DNA of 64,000 nucleotides from Protea cynaroides (Eukaryota > Streptophyta > Magnoliopsida > Proteales > Proteaceae): positions 25,314,112 to 25,378,111 of the forward strand of contig CM053267.1 of the NCBI GenBank assembly GCA_028583415.1, read 5' to 3'. A program made the position numbers and the translations under genes. Below the pieces are notes generated by a model that saw nothing but the letters and a program-made list of their open reading frames with translations, had not been told where the DNA came from and searched no databases. Of this stretch, positions 20,653 through 32,198 are shown in pieces (the stretch's first letter is position 1; the number at the start of each line of letters is the position of its first letter).

Positions 20653-22480
20653 GTATCATACCTATAAATGGCATATCCGCCAGAGTACTCTTCGACTCAG
20701 GAGCTACTCATTCTTTTATATCTGTGTCATTTGGAAAGAAGCTGAATTTACCCATCAAAACATTAGACTACAAAATACTTGTACGGTCACCGATGGGGTT
20801 AGAAGTGGAGTTAGAAAAAGTCTATGGGCCATGTCCAGTTCTCATTGGCGAGAAAACCTTAGATGCAACCTTGATCCAATTAGGGATGGCAGACTTTGAC
20901 GTCATCTTGGGAATGGACTGGTTAGCTCGGCATTCTGCGAACCTACTATGCGCCGAAAAGAAGTTAACATTTAAAGACAAAGAAGGAGCAGAATTCAATT
21001 TTACGGGAACCAAACTTCCCCGTAAACGCAAGCTCATACTCTCAGCACTAAAGGCTAGGAAGTGCCTTGAGAAGGGGGCAGTCGGGTATCTAGTATCAGT
21101 GGTCGACCTAACCAAGGAAGCACCACGAATGGAAGATATTGATGTCGTGTGGGACTATCCCGACGTATTTTCGGAGGAACTACCAGGATTACCACCCGAC
21201 CGAGCCACAGAGTTTGTGATAGATCTTATACCTGGAGCCGCATCAGTATCAAAAGCACCTTATAGAATGGCTCCTACAGAACTGAAGGAATTGAAAGTGT
21301 AACTACAGGAACTGCTGGACAAGGGTTATATTCGACCCAGTATATAACCATGGGGAGCACCGGTATTATTCGTAAAGAAGAAGGACGGTAGCGTTCGATT
21401 ATGTATCGACTATCGGGAGTTGAATAAACTGACAATCAATAATCGATATCCACTACCTCGGATCGATGACTTGTTCAATCAGTTGCAAGGAGCAAAAGTA
21501 TTTTCTAAGATCGATCTTCGGTCAGGCTATCATCAGTTGAAGATTAAAGAGGGTGATATTCCTAAGACAGCTTTCAGGACCAGATATGAACATTATGAAT
21601 TCTTGGTCATGTCTTTTGGATTAACAAATGCACCAGCAACTTTCATGGAACTTATGAACCGGGTCTTCCACGATATGTTGGATACGTCGGTTATTGTATT
21701 TATTGATGATATATTGGTATATTCCAAGGACAAAGAAACCCATATCAAGAACCTAAACGCCGCCCTACAGCATTTAAGGAAAGAGAAGTTATATGCCAAA
21801 TTTACCAAGTGTGAGTTTTGGCTAAGTGAAGTCGCCTTCCTAGGCCATGTAGTATCCGCTGAAGGAATCAAAGTGGACCCCAGCAAGATCGAGGCTATTG
21901 TAAAGTGGGAAGCACCAAAGAGCGTTGTAGAAATTAGAAGCTTTCTGGGTCTCGCTGGTTATTACCAGAGATTTGTGGAAGACTATTCTTGGATTGCCGT
22001 ACCTCTCACCAGTTTGACTAAGAAAGATGAAAAGTTTGTGTGGATGGATAAATGTGAGAAGAGCTTCCAAACATTGAAGACCAGATTGATATCTGCTCCG
22101 ATTTTGACTATTTCCCGTTCTTGGACAGCCATTTACCTTATACACTGATGCGTCAGGACTGGGATTAGGATGTGTGCTTATGCAAGGAGAACAAGTAATT
22201 GCTTATGCCTCAAGACAGTTGAAGACACATGAGAAAAATTATCCCACTCATGATTTGGAGTTAGCAGCAGTAGTACATGCTGTCAAGATATGGAGACATT
22301 ACCTGTATGGAGAGAAATTCTAGATTAAGTCGGACCATAAGAGTCTTACTTATTTATTTAATCAGAAGGAGTTGAATATGAGGCAAAGAAGATGGCTGAA
22401 ACTCTTGAAAGACTATGATTGTGATATCCAGTATCATCCGGGGAAAGCTAATGTAGTAGCAGATGCGTTGAGCAGAAAGG
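20653..22480 (+). pseudogene. pol: pol part 1 of family A: protease, reverse transcriptase, RNase H
   Basis: Domains in order: aspartic protease with LFDSGATHSF at about 20687; a linker with GMDWL; RT with KDGSVRLCIDYRELN, SFGLTNAPATF and catalytic FIDD at 21699-21710; then RNase H with LYTDAS, DLELAA, SDHKSLTYLF and ADALSRK (to about 22479). Stops are TAA at 21300 (glutamine codon in family B), TAA at 21343 and TAG at 22322. A frameshift lies near 22120. The order PR-RT-RH and the residues are those of a Ty3/gypsy chromovirus. These enzymes would process the polyprotein and copy the RNA into DNA. The lesions make this copy non-autonomous. Confidence 0.9.
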
Positions 22481-24144
22481 TGATGATAAAATCTCAAGGG
22501 GAGGTCAGTACAACTGCAGTTATATGTACTACCGGAATGGTATTCAATCATGGCAATGAGCAATATGTGATAGATACAACGGATGGATCAGTCAATCAAG
22601 GGTTTATTCATCGATTTTCAAATATGTTCACGGCATTGAAAATTATACCGAATATAGTGGATGAAGTAAAGACAGCGATCAAATCAGATCCTTATCTGAG
22701 AACAGTACAAGAAGATATCGAGAAAGGTAGGACTAACCCTGAGTTCACCTTGGACGAAGAAAAGGTACTGAAGTACAAAGGAAGAATATGTGTACCCGAA
22801 ACAGAAAGTGTGGACATTAGACACCGACTGATGAAAGAAGCCCATACCACTATCTATTCGATACATCCTGGAAGTACAAAAATGTATCATGATCTAAAGA
22901 AACTATATTGGTGGAGAGGAATGAAAGCAGATGTAGCTAAGTTCGTGTCTCAATGCTTAAATTGTCAGAAAGTAAAGGCTGAACGACAAAGACACCCAGG
23001 ACTGTTACAGTCGTTACCGGAACCAGCATGGAAATGGGACTGCATCACTATGGACTTCGTCACGAGGTTACCACTGACTCCTCAAGTAGTTGACGTAGTT
23101 TGGGTGATTGTAGACCGTTTGACTAAAACAGCTCGCTTCATACCGATACGACCTCAGTATACACTGGAAAGGTTAGCAAAGTTGTATGTGGATAATATTG
23201 TTCGGTTACACGGTGTACCAGAGAGCATTGTGTCCGATAGAGATCCACGATTTACTTTCAAGTTTTGGGAGGGATTGCAAAAGGCTATGGGTACAACATT
23301 GAAGTTCAGTACTGCATTCCACCCACAGACAGATGGACAGTCAGAGCGTACAATCCAGATTCTAGAAGATATGCTACGAGCATGTGTAATTGACTTCAAG
23401 GGATCATGGGATGAAAGATTACCACTGATCGAGTTCGCTTATAACAATAGCTAACAGACTACTATACAGATGTCACCCTATGAAGCACTGTATGGCAGAA
23501 AGTGTCGAACTCCTTTATTTTGGAATGAAGTTGGAGAACATAGTATTGTTGGACCGGAATTTATTAAAGAGACTTGTCGAGTGGTCGACATTATCAAGGA
23601 AAGAGTGAGAACAGCTCAGAACCGTCAAAAGCAATATGTAGAAACTCAACGCAGAGATCTGGAGTTCGCTGTAGGTGATAAAGTATTTTTGAAGGTATCA
23701 CTTATGCGAGGATTGAAAAGGTTCGAACAGAAAGGGAAACTAAGTCCAAGATATGTCGGGCCGTATGAGATTTTAGCTAAGCGTGGGAAAGTGGCTTATC
23801 AGTTAGCACTACCACCATCTATGTCAAGTGTGCATGACGTATTTCATATTTCCCTATTGAAGAAGTATGTCAAGGATCCAACGCACATTTTGACAGTAGA
23901 TTTACCGGATTTGACTGATGATTTGACATTCGAAGTAACACCAATTGAAATCACCAGTCGAAAGGTTCAACGACTATACAACCGAGATATCTACTATATT
24001 AAGGTCACCTGGAAAAGTAGAGACATTGAAGAAATTACATGGTAAGAAGAAAAAGCTATGCGAAAGTAATACCCTCACTTATTTGATTCAGAAGGTACGT
24101 ATAATTTTGAGGACAAAATTTTTATAAGTAGGGGGGAGTTGTAA
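22481..24144 (+). pseudogene. pol: pol part 2 of family A: integrase and chromodomain
   Basis: The integrase zinc-binding HHCC is intact (HTTIYSIHPGSTKMYHDL then CLNCQ). The catalytic core shows D in ITMDFV, D in VSDRDPRF and E in DGQSERTIQILEDM. After the GPYEIL block, the C-terminal 80 residues (about 23880-24090) form a Tekay-type chromodomain with YYIKVTWKSRD and YPHLF. Stops interrupt at 23453, 24043 and 24067. The frame ends at TAA 24142-24144, formed by the first bases of the 3' LTR (ttg taa). The chromodomain directs integration to heterochromatin in this class. Family assignment rests on the chromodomain, PBS type and long LTRs. Confidence 0.85.
24126..24139 (+). promoter_or_regulatory. 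Polypurine tract of family A
   Basis: AAGTAGGGGGGAGT lies directly before LTR4, as expected for the plus-strand primer. It also encodes the last pol residues, so coding sequence and primer overlap. Confidence 0.75.
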
Positions 24145-26435
24145 GACCCTTATCGAACTAACCCGCTATTAACACCTTGAACCAGGTTTACCCATCATGG
24201 TCAAGTCAAATGGACCAAGAGCGTGAAGGAGATCGTGATCCCAAGTATCAAATCGACCCAAAAACACTCAATTTAAAGGGAGGGTCGCATACCCAACGAG
24301 GGAGGGTCAGACCCCCCAAGACAGAAAGTCAGACCCTCTGTTTTACAGGGAGGGTCGGACACTTTAGGAAACCAAGGGTCGACTGGATCATCGACCCTCG
24401 CATCGACCCTCAGTTGCCGCCGAAACTGAAATTAGGAAATTTCCATAATTTCGATTAGGACTCTTTCCTAATCTCAAAGGGACTTATTTTAGGATGTTTC
24501 TACTCTATAAATAGGACATCCCTAAGTCTCTTTCACTCCTTTTACAACCCTAATTGAATTGAAAGAAAGAGAAGAGAAGGAAGAGAAGAAGAAGAGAAAC
24601 GAGGTAGAGAAGAAAGCAAAAGGAGAAGAGTTGCAGAGAAGGAGTGTTCTTCTCAGGTATGGATACTAATTCCATGAGATTCTACAGGCCTTAGGTTAGA
24701 TAATGATGAGAGTGTGATCTCGAAGAAACCCAAACCATCAACTCATGGTTAGGAAAACCATGGGAGAATACATGAAAGCTATTTAAGTGGGTGATTCATG
24801 GTTCTAGACCATGGAATGCATGTTGAATGGACTGTAGGAGCAAGCCATCGGACCCCAAACACGAAGAATGGATTCAAAGGAGGAAAATTGACCAAAACCC
24901 ACCGAGGGTCGCATAGAGGGTCGATGACCATCCGACCCTATGTGACCTGAGTATCGACCCTCAGGGTTCTGAAAGTCCAGATTTGGGGAGGGTCGCACCC
25001 AGGGTCGATCATGACTCCGACCCTACCTCCGACCCTCAGTTAACAGAATGGTTTTAAAAATTAGAATAAATTCTAATTAAATTTTATCGACTTTGTTAGG
25101 TCTTCTAGCAATATAATAGCAATATTAAGGTGATTCTAAAGCTTGGAAGAGAAGCTATTAACAAGATAAGGTGAGGAAACAGAACACTAAACTAATTGGT
25201 TAATAACAAATTGTTTTCTCTTTTCTTGAGTCCAATGCCATGTTTGATTCTATGCGAATATGTTTGTAATGTGCATACAACATGTCATCCAATATTTCTA
25301 TTACTTGTTCATGCATATTTACTTTATTGTTTATAACATGATGATGATGATGATGATAGGAATAGGCATGTGATTGTATGTGTATGGTTGGTGTACTTGA
25401 TGCGAGCGTGTATCAGGGGAGGTGTGATGAGAAAGTCAATAAACATTAACCTTTGGCGGGTCTCAGCATTTTAGCTCTATCTCTAACTCAAGTCTTGTGC
25501 ATTAGCATCATCGTATCGTCATTACTTTAGCAGAACTATTATGTCATAGAGTATCAGGGGAGGTGGTCTCGGTCCTTGTACTCTCTGACTCTACCGGGGG
25601 GCCTTAGCTCTATCTCTATGGACATTCTGAAGGATGCTGGGGTAAGGCCTTGGATACACTGTTTGGTATTAGGATTGGTTAGTTGCGAACCCAGTTTGCA
25701 AGCCCTCGCCAGCAGGGGCTTACGTGTTGGTATGGCACTATACAGCAATAAACGTTAACCTTTGTTGTATAATGTTCATGATTAGGGTGGATGGGGACGA
25801 CAATAAACGTTAACCTTTGGGCGGACTTCGACACCCTGTGTATAAAGGCGGGGTCAATAAACGTTAACCTTTAACCACCCAACCTTTCTATTGCGCATTG
25901 CAAACTATAAACCAGACCAAAGATATGAATTGATTGCATGCATATGTACTGTTGCATTGTTTTGTTTGCTCACTGAGCCATGATGTGTGCTCACCCCTCG
26001 ACGTCGAATATTTTTAGTTGATGATGCAGGTTTTACCGTTGAAGATTATGTAAATGCTCCAGCATACGGGAACGTAGCGGCGATGAAAGTTGAAGCTGAA
26101 GTGGATACAAATGACTCCTTTTGCGAGTGCAACTCTTGTATATTCGATTAGATATTTTTCTAGTTTTTTTATTTGGATTTATTAAGGACATGTATTTGAT
26201 ATTATTTATGTCTCAGTTGATACAGAATAATTTGTTATTTAAATATTAATATCACAGTTGATTCTCAGTTTATTTTACTATAAGACTTTCACTATTATAT
26301 ATTTACTCTGATTATGAGTGTGGATGTATGGAGTTCAGATAACACGGATATAGCCTACTTGAGATCCTGGTTGAACTGTTGGTTTATTAGCGGTTCATCA
26401 CATCATTCTGAATAGTGCAGAATTGGGGTGTGACA
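24140..26435 (+). repeat. LTR4, 3' LTR of the family A gag-pol copy
   Basis: A 2296 bp LTR following the polypurine tract and followed by CCCCT. All markers checked belong to the LTR1 subtype (catggtcaag, ctcaatttaaaggg, gaactgttggtttattagcgg). They differ from its partner LTR3, which is of the LTR5 subtype and is preceded by TTGTT. The two LTRs of this element therefore do not come from one insertion. TATA at 24506. Confidence 0.9.
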
Positions 26436-27463
26436 CCCCTAGTCGCACTTCAACATGCCCACAACCTGTTTGATTTTATTTTTAGAGAGAGAAAGTACAG
26501 CCGGTTAGAGAGAAGCACCTCTCGGTAACCAAATTTCTCTACAGGGTTTTGGAATGGAGATTTAGGTTACAGAGGTCCTTCTCAATAAAGGTGAGGGGCA
26601 TTTTCGACATAATAAATAGCGAAGATCTGATATCGGTGGCCAAGAGAGAGCCACGCTTCTCAGATTCTAATCTGATGGACCAGATTGAGGCGGGCTATGG
26701 TGTATCGTCGTAGTTGCGTCGAGATTCCATCGCACAGCTTATGGTTGGTTGGAGATAGTTTAAAGTCGTGGTTTACATTGCCCAGAATCGGTGCTCTGAT
26801 TCAATGTGGCGCGCTTTTGGTACAGCGGCACAAAGATCCAGATCGTGCGGCCAATATTAAAGCCGACAGGATCTGACGCAACTTCTGCGGATCCAGTGGC
26901 TCACAAATTTTCCTGCCTTTAGAAGGCTTATCCGACGGTCCATTTTGAATATTTTTATAGCGCCAATCGAATTTTGACAACTCATCGGCGGCGCGGCTAC
27001 GGTAAGGCGCGAGTGCAAGCTTTGTTTGGAAAGATTCTCTTTCCTTATCTGTGATTGACCGAACTTCAAACTGCCACAACTTCTTCATCTGAGCTTCAAA
27101 TCGGTCCGTTCAAGTTGCAATTTCCATATTTTTGGATGCTCTATACATTGGGCACCGTTGGGAGTCGTGGAAACAAAGGAAAAATTTAAAAAGCACGTTT
27201 TGAAGGCAGAGAGAAGGATTTTTAGGGTTTCATGCCCTATAGGAGTGATCAATCACCAACTACCTCTTCTCTGTGCATCAATGGATTGCTAAATCCCTGG
27301 GAGAGGTCAGTAGAGATTTTATTTTCACATTCATGGTGATTATGGGTTGTGTGGAAGAGATTGAAAGCCTGTGAGTATGGTGTGCTCTGTGAATCTATCT
27401 CTATCATCATTGAAGGCTGTTGGAGAGTATGAAAGAGCAGTGTGAAGCTTTAGAGAGATTGTT
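26436..27463. repeat. Spacer S, copy 3
   Basis: Third copy of the 1.03 kb spacer with CCCCT at its start and TTGTT at its end. It shares several bases with copy 2 against copy 1. The 95-codon minus-strand frame (26801-27088) is open here too, with several amino-acid changes between copies; I do not regard it as a gene. Confidence 0.85.
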
Positions 27464-29775
27464 TGTAAGACCCGTATCAAACTAACCTGGTCTTATCACT
27501 TTGAACCAGGTTTACCCATCATGGTTGAGTCAAATGGACCAAGGGCGTGAAGGAGATCGTGATCCCAGGTATCAAATCGACCCAAAAACACTTAAATTAG
27601 GGGGAGGGTCGCATACCCAGCAAGGGAGGGTCGGACCCCCCAAGACAGAAAGTCAGACCCTCTATTTTACAGGGAGGGTCGGACACTTTAGGAAACCTAG
27701 GGTCGACGGGATCATCGTCCCTCCCATCGACCCTCAGTTGCCGCAGAAACTGAAAAATAGTAAATTTTTATAATTGCGATTAGGATTCTTTTCTAATATC
27801 AAAGGGACTTATTTTAGGATGTTTCTACTCTATTTAAAGGGCGTCCCTAAGCCTCTTTTACTCTTTTTACAACTCTAATTGAATTGAGAGAAAGAGAAGA
27901 GAAGGAAGAGAAGAAGAAGAGAAACAAGGAAGAGAAGTAAGCAAAAAGGAGAAGAGTTGCAGAGAATGAGTATTCTTCTCAGGTATGGATACTAATTCCA
28001 TGAGTTTCTACAGGCCTTAGGTTAGATAAGGATGAGAGTGTGATGTCGGAGAAACCCAAACCATCAACCCATGGTTAGGTTTTCATGGAAAACCATGGGA
28101 GAATACATGAAAGCTATATAGGTGGATGATTCATGGTTCTAGACCATGGAATGTATGTTGAATGGACTGTAGGAGCAAGTCATAGGACCCCAAACACGAA
28201 GAATGGACAAAAAGGAGGAAAATTGACCAAAAACCACCGAGGGTCGCATAGAGGGTCGATGACCATCCGACCCTATGTGACCTGAGTATCGACCCTCAGG
28301 GTTCTGGAAGTCCAGATTTGGGGAGGGTCGCACCCAGGGTCGATCATGACTCCGACCCTACCTCCGACCCTCAGTTAACAAAATGGTTTTAAAAATTAGA
28401 ATAAATTCTAGTTGAATTTTATCGACTTTGTTAGGTCTTTTAGCAATATAATAACATTATAAAGGTGATTCTAAAGCTTGGAAGAGTATCTATTAGCAAA
28501 CTAAGATGAGGAAACGGAACTCTAAAATAATTGGTTAATAACAAACTGTTTTCTCTTTTCTTGAGTCCAATGCTATGCTTGATTCTATGCGACTATGTTT
28601 GTAATGAGCATACAACATGTCATCCAATATTTCTATTACTTGTTCATGCATATTTACTTTATTGTTTATAACATGATGATGATGATGATGATGATAGGAA
28701 TAGGCATGAGATTGTATGTGTGTGGTTAGTGTACTTGATGCGAGCGAGTATGAGGGGAGGTGTGATGAGAACGTCAATAAACGTTAACCTTTGACGAGTC
28801 TCAGCACTTTGGCTCTATCTCTAACTCAAGTCTTGTGCATTGGCATCGTCGTATCGCCATTACTTTAGCAGAACTATTATGTCGTAGAGTATCAGGGGAG
28901 GTGGTCTCGGTCCTTGTAGTCTCTGACTCTACCGGGGGGCTTTAGCTCTATCTCTATGGACATTCTGAGGGATGCTGGGGTGAGGCCTTGGATACACTGT
29001 TTGGCATTAGGATTGGTTAGTTGCGATCCCAGTTTGCAAGCCCTCACCAGCAGGGGCTTACGTGTTGGTATGGCACTATACAGCAATAAACGTTAACCTT
29101 TGTTGTATAATGTTCATGATTAGGGTGGATGGGGACGACAATAAACGTTAACCTTTGGGCGGACTTCCACACCCTGTGTATAGAGGCGGGGTCAATAAAC
29201 GTTAACCTTTGACCACCCAACATTTCTATTGCGCATTGCAAAATATAAACCAGACCAAATATATGAATTGATTGCATGCATATGTACTGTTGCATTATTT
29301 TGTTTGCTCACTGAGCCATGATGTGTGCTCACCCCTCGACGTCGAATATTTTTAGTTGATGATGCAGGTTATACCGTTGAAGATTATGTAGATGCTCCAG
29401 CATATGGGAACGTAGCGGCGATGGAAGCTGAAGATGAAGTGGATACACATGACTCCTCTTGCGAGTGCAACTCATGTGTATTTGATTAGATATTTTCTTA
29501 GTTTTCTTTACTTGAATTTATTATGGACATGTATTTGATATTTATTTATGTCTCAGTTGATACAGAATAATTTTTTATTTAAATATTAATATCACAGTAG
29601 ATTCTCAGTTCATTTTACTATAAGACTTCTGCTATTATATATTTACTCTGATTATGAATGTGGATGTATTGAGTTTAGATAACACGGATACAGCCTACTT
29701 GAGATCCTGATTGAACCGTTGGTTTGTTAGCGGTTCATCACACCATTCTGAATAGTACGGAATTGGGGTGTGACA
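27464..29775 (+). repeat. LTR5, family A solo LTR (target duplication TTGTT)
   Basis: A 2312 bp LTR flanked by TTGTT at 27459-27463 and 29776-29780, so it is a solo LTR with an intact 5 bp duplication. It shares the LTR3 subtype markers, including the extra TTTTCATGG near 28080. Its TATA box has decayed (TATTTAAAGG near 27830), so it is unlikely to be an active promoter. Confidence 0.9.
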
Positions 29776-30400
29776 TTGTTGGCCATTCGAAAGCATTGTT
29801 TGTGAGATTCTCAATTCCCTATCTATTTATGCTTTCAATATATTGTATGCTAGCGTAGGTGAAAATTATTGAATACCTAGCTTGTGGGGAAAAAATTGTA
29901 AGGCAACATTATAAGCCTAAAAAATTATTATTTGCTTCTCGTGGGTGCGAGTTAAGCGTGGTGTGTTCAGTGGGTGCTGGACACTGGTTGTTAAGCCTGA
30001 ATCTTGGTGTTGGTGCACTCTCTCAGTTTTATGCTGAGAAAACCTAGGGTTAGTATCCTTGTCTTGGAAAAGACTAAAAGTTGAGTGTTGAGTATATATG
30101 GAGCCTGTTGAGCATTACTCCGTGGACTAGCCATCACACACTGTGTTGGTGAACCACGTATATCCTGTGTTGTGAACTTTCTTTATTTTCTTATATATTT
30201 TGGAGTGCATGGAATGGCTTGCAGGACGGGTGTGCAAATCTGGTAGACCTGGCCATTGAGTGGTAGCAAGGTAGATTTGCATGCGCTTGTGTGTGTGTGA
30301 AAAGTTAGGTCTTCATCAGCTCTGGGCAGCAGTAAATAATTAAGGAGAATTTTCAGGCACTGATTCACCCCCCCCCCCTCTCAGTGTCATATCAAGTTCA
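29776..30400 (+). repeat. Copia-like LTR fragment right of the array
   Basis: Non-coding sequence with words usual in long Ty1/copia LTRs: CTCTCAGTTTTATGCTGAG near 30020, GTGTTGGTGAACCACGTATATCC near 30143, and ATTCA followed by an 11 C run and TCTCAGTG at 30362-30384. Together with spacer S and the left flank it was one continuous stretch before the family A insertions. No LTR terminus or PBS was identified, so the class is tentative. Confidence 0.4.
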
Positions 30401-31039
30401 TCATCGAAGGGACTGGAGACCGGGGATCTCTACTAGGATGCGACCCTCCTTATGTTCATGATATGCATATGTCTGGCATTAAGTGGTTGTATCACCAATA
30501 GTTCTAAACCCTTGTCAATAAGGGTTACGTGTTGGCTGTAAACATAGTCTATTTCGGGATGTGGCGACCCTTGGATCGAAGGTCTGATGGTATTCACTTG
30601 TAGAAGCAACTTGGCAAAAGAGACTTGGGCCTCATGCTTCTTCCCTGACTCGGTACATGAGAATTAAAAGTCATTGATCCATAGGTGGGGCTGAGTGGTG
30701 GACATTTCAATATGGTACCTTATAAAACCAATACCAATGACTTAATATTAGAACGCATCATCTTTCATTTGTGTATGGCATGTGATACTTGATTTCCTTA
30801 CTGAGCTAGTATAGGAGCTCACCTCTCATATCGATACGTCTTTTTATATTTTGATGTAGGAGACTTTTCTGTTATTGACTTTATGGAGTTCCTGTTAGAT
30901 TTATGGGCTTCATTAATTATTAAACTAGTCAATTAGTGGGAGTTTGATCGACACGGTATAAACCGATTTGGTTGGTTCGCCACTGATTTGAGATTGACAA
31001 CCCTAATTCTATTATGGGAAGGAATTAGGGGTTATGACA
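30401..31039 (+). repeat. 3' fragment of another Tekay-type LTR
   Basis: The words TACTGAGCTAGTATAGGAGC and a downstream TTTTTATATTTTGATGTAGG match the position and form of TACTGAGCTAAGTTGTGAGC and GTTTTTAGATGTTGATGCAGG in the family B LTR (about 59480-59540). The fragment ends GGAATTAGGGGTTATGACA, a decayed form of the usual LTR end. The 5' two thirds are missing. Confidence 0.5.
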
Positions 31040-31320
31040 GTATTTTTCTATAAATACTGATCAGAGTCACCACCGTCACAATTAATGAAATAATTCTCTC
31101 TGCACCCATTAGTAAGAGAACTGGAATCCTCTGAAGGCAGTGGAAGACCGTAGTCGAAGGATTAAGATCAAAGTTTCAAGACTGTAGAGGGAGATCAAAC
31201 AACATTACAGGTATGTGATTAATTCTAGTTTTCTTCTACCATTGTGTTCTATGAGATCTGTAAGCTATTAGATCTAACAGTTCCCACTTATAGGCAATGC
31301 CTCAGCAGGCGAGGATTACT
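31040..31320 (+). repeat. Possible copia LTR promoter fragment
   Basis: A TATA box (CTATAAATACTG, about 31050) is followed by a short leader and a donor-like ACATTACAG|GTATGTGATT near 31208. This is compatible with an LTR fragment, but neither end is defined. Confidence 0.3.
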
Positions 31321-31358
31321 CAGTCGACCATTGCGAGGGCTGCGTCTATACTTGATGC

Positions 31359-31360
<2 letters not shown>

Positions 31361-31389
<29 letters not shown>
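31361..31389. repeat. (CT)n microsatellite
   Basis: A perfect CT dinucleotide run of about 28 bp. Confidence 0.9.
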
Positions 31390-31392
<3 letters not shown>

Positions 31393-32133
31393 GATATTTT
31401 GTAGATAGATTTATATAGTCTATCTATGTTTATTGATACAGATTTACTCTTTTTATGGATAAATGTATATTTGATACGATGTAATATTTTAAGAAACACA
31501 AAAGATGTATTCATAACGAACACCTTTACTTATGCTATTGTAGTAGTTAGATGACATCTGTTTAATTATGATATTGCTTCTCCTAGTATTTACATTTATT
31601 TTGTTTATTGATTATGTTGGATATTGCATATGTAGATTGGGTTGATTTAGAAAATCACAGCAGTAAGTGAATCCTGGGTGGATTCGGATCACCTTATGGG
31701 CCAATTCACGTATCATGCCCGTATCCAAAAATGGATTGACAACCGTTGGATATAGATCTTCTAGGGATTCTTCCAATGATGGCTCTTGGATCTTAGTACA
31801 TGGATGACGTTGCTGACTATCTATGTGCTGGGAGTGAAAAGACGTGGGCAATCTAGGTGGACCCATGATTACCATCACGACATAATCGCAATCGGATCCT
31901 TTATGGGTCTGACCTGTGAGGTGACAATTTTATATACTTGCCTGTGGTTGGCCACGTGCTTTCTCATGGTTAAAGTACACACCTTGGCACATGTCTTTCT
32001 CCCATTGATAGAATTGGTATTCCCTTAACAAGCACAATGAGAGAAGTTTGACCTGATAAAAATGCAAGGCATCAGCCTAAAGCACAGTGAATAAGACTTA
32101 TGAGCTTCAACTTTTCATAAACAAAATCAAATT
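31390..32133. other. Intergenic, no gene recognised
   Basis: Several overlapping short frames exist on both strands (for example 31612-31878 minus), but none shows a domain or a splice context. I see nothing else here. Confidence 0.4.
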
Positions 32134-32198
32134 CATAATAATAATAATAATAATTATTAATAATTATTATTATTATTATTATTATAATAATAATAATT
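32134..32198. repeat. Palindromic AAT/ATT microsatellite
   Basis: A run of AAT units turns into ATT units and back, giving a nearly perfect 65 bp palindrome. Confidence 0.9.

Noticed and set aside
31612..31878. 88-codon minus-strand frame as a gene
   Set aside because: No domain, no splice sites of note, overlapped by an equal-length frame on the other strand.
32134..32198. Perfect AAT/ATT palindrome as a replication origin or cruciform site
   Set aside because: A microsatellite that turned direction explains it; no supporting signals nearby.
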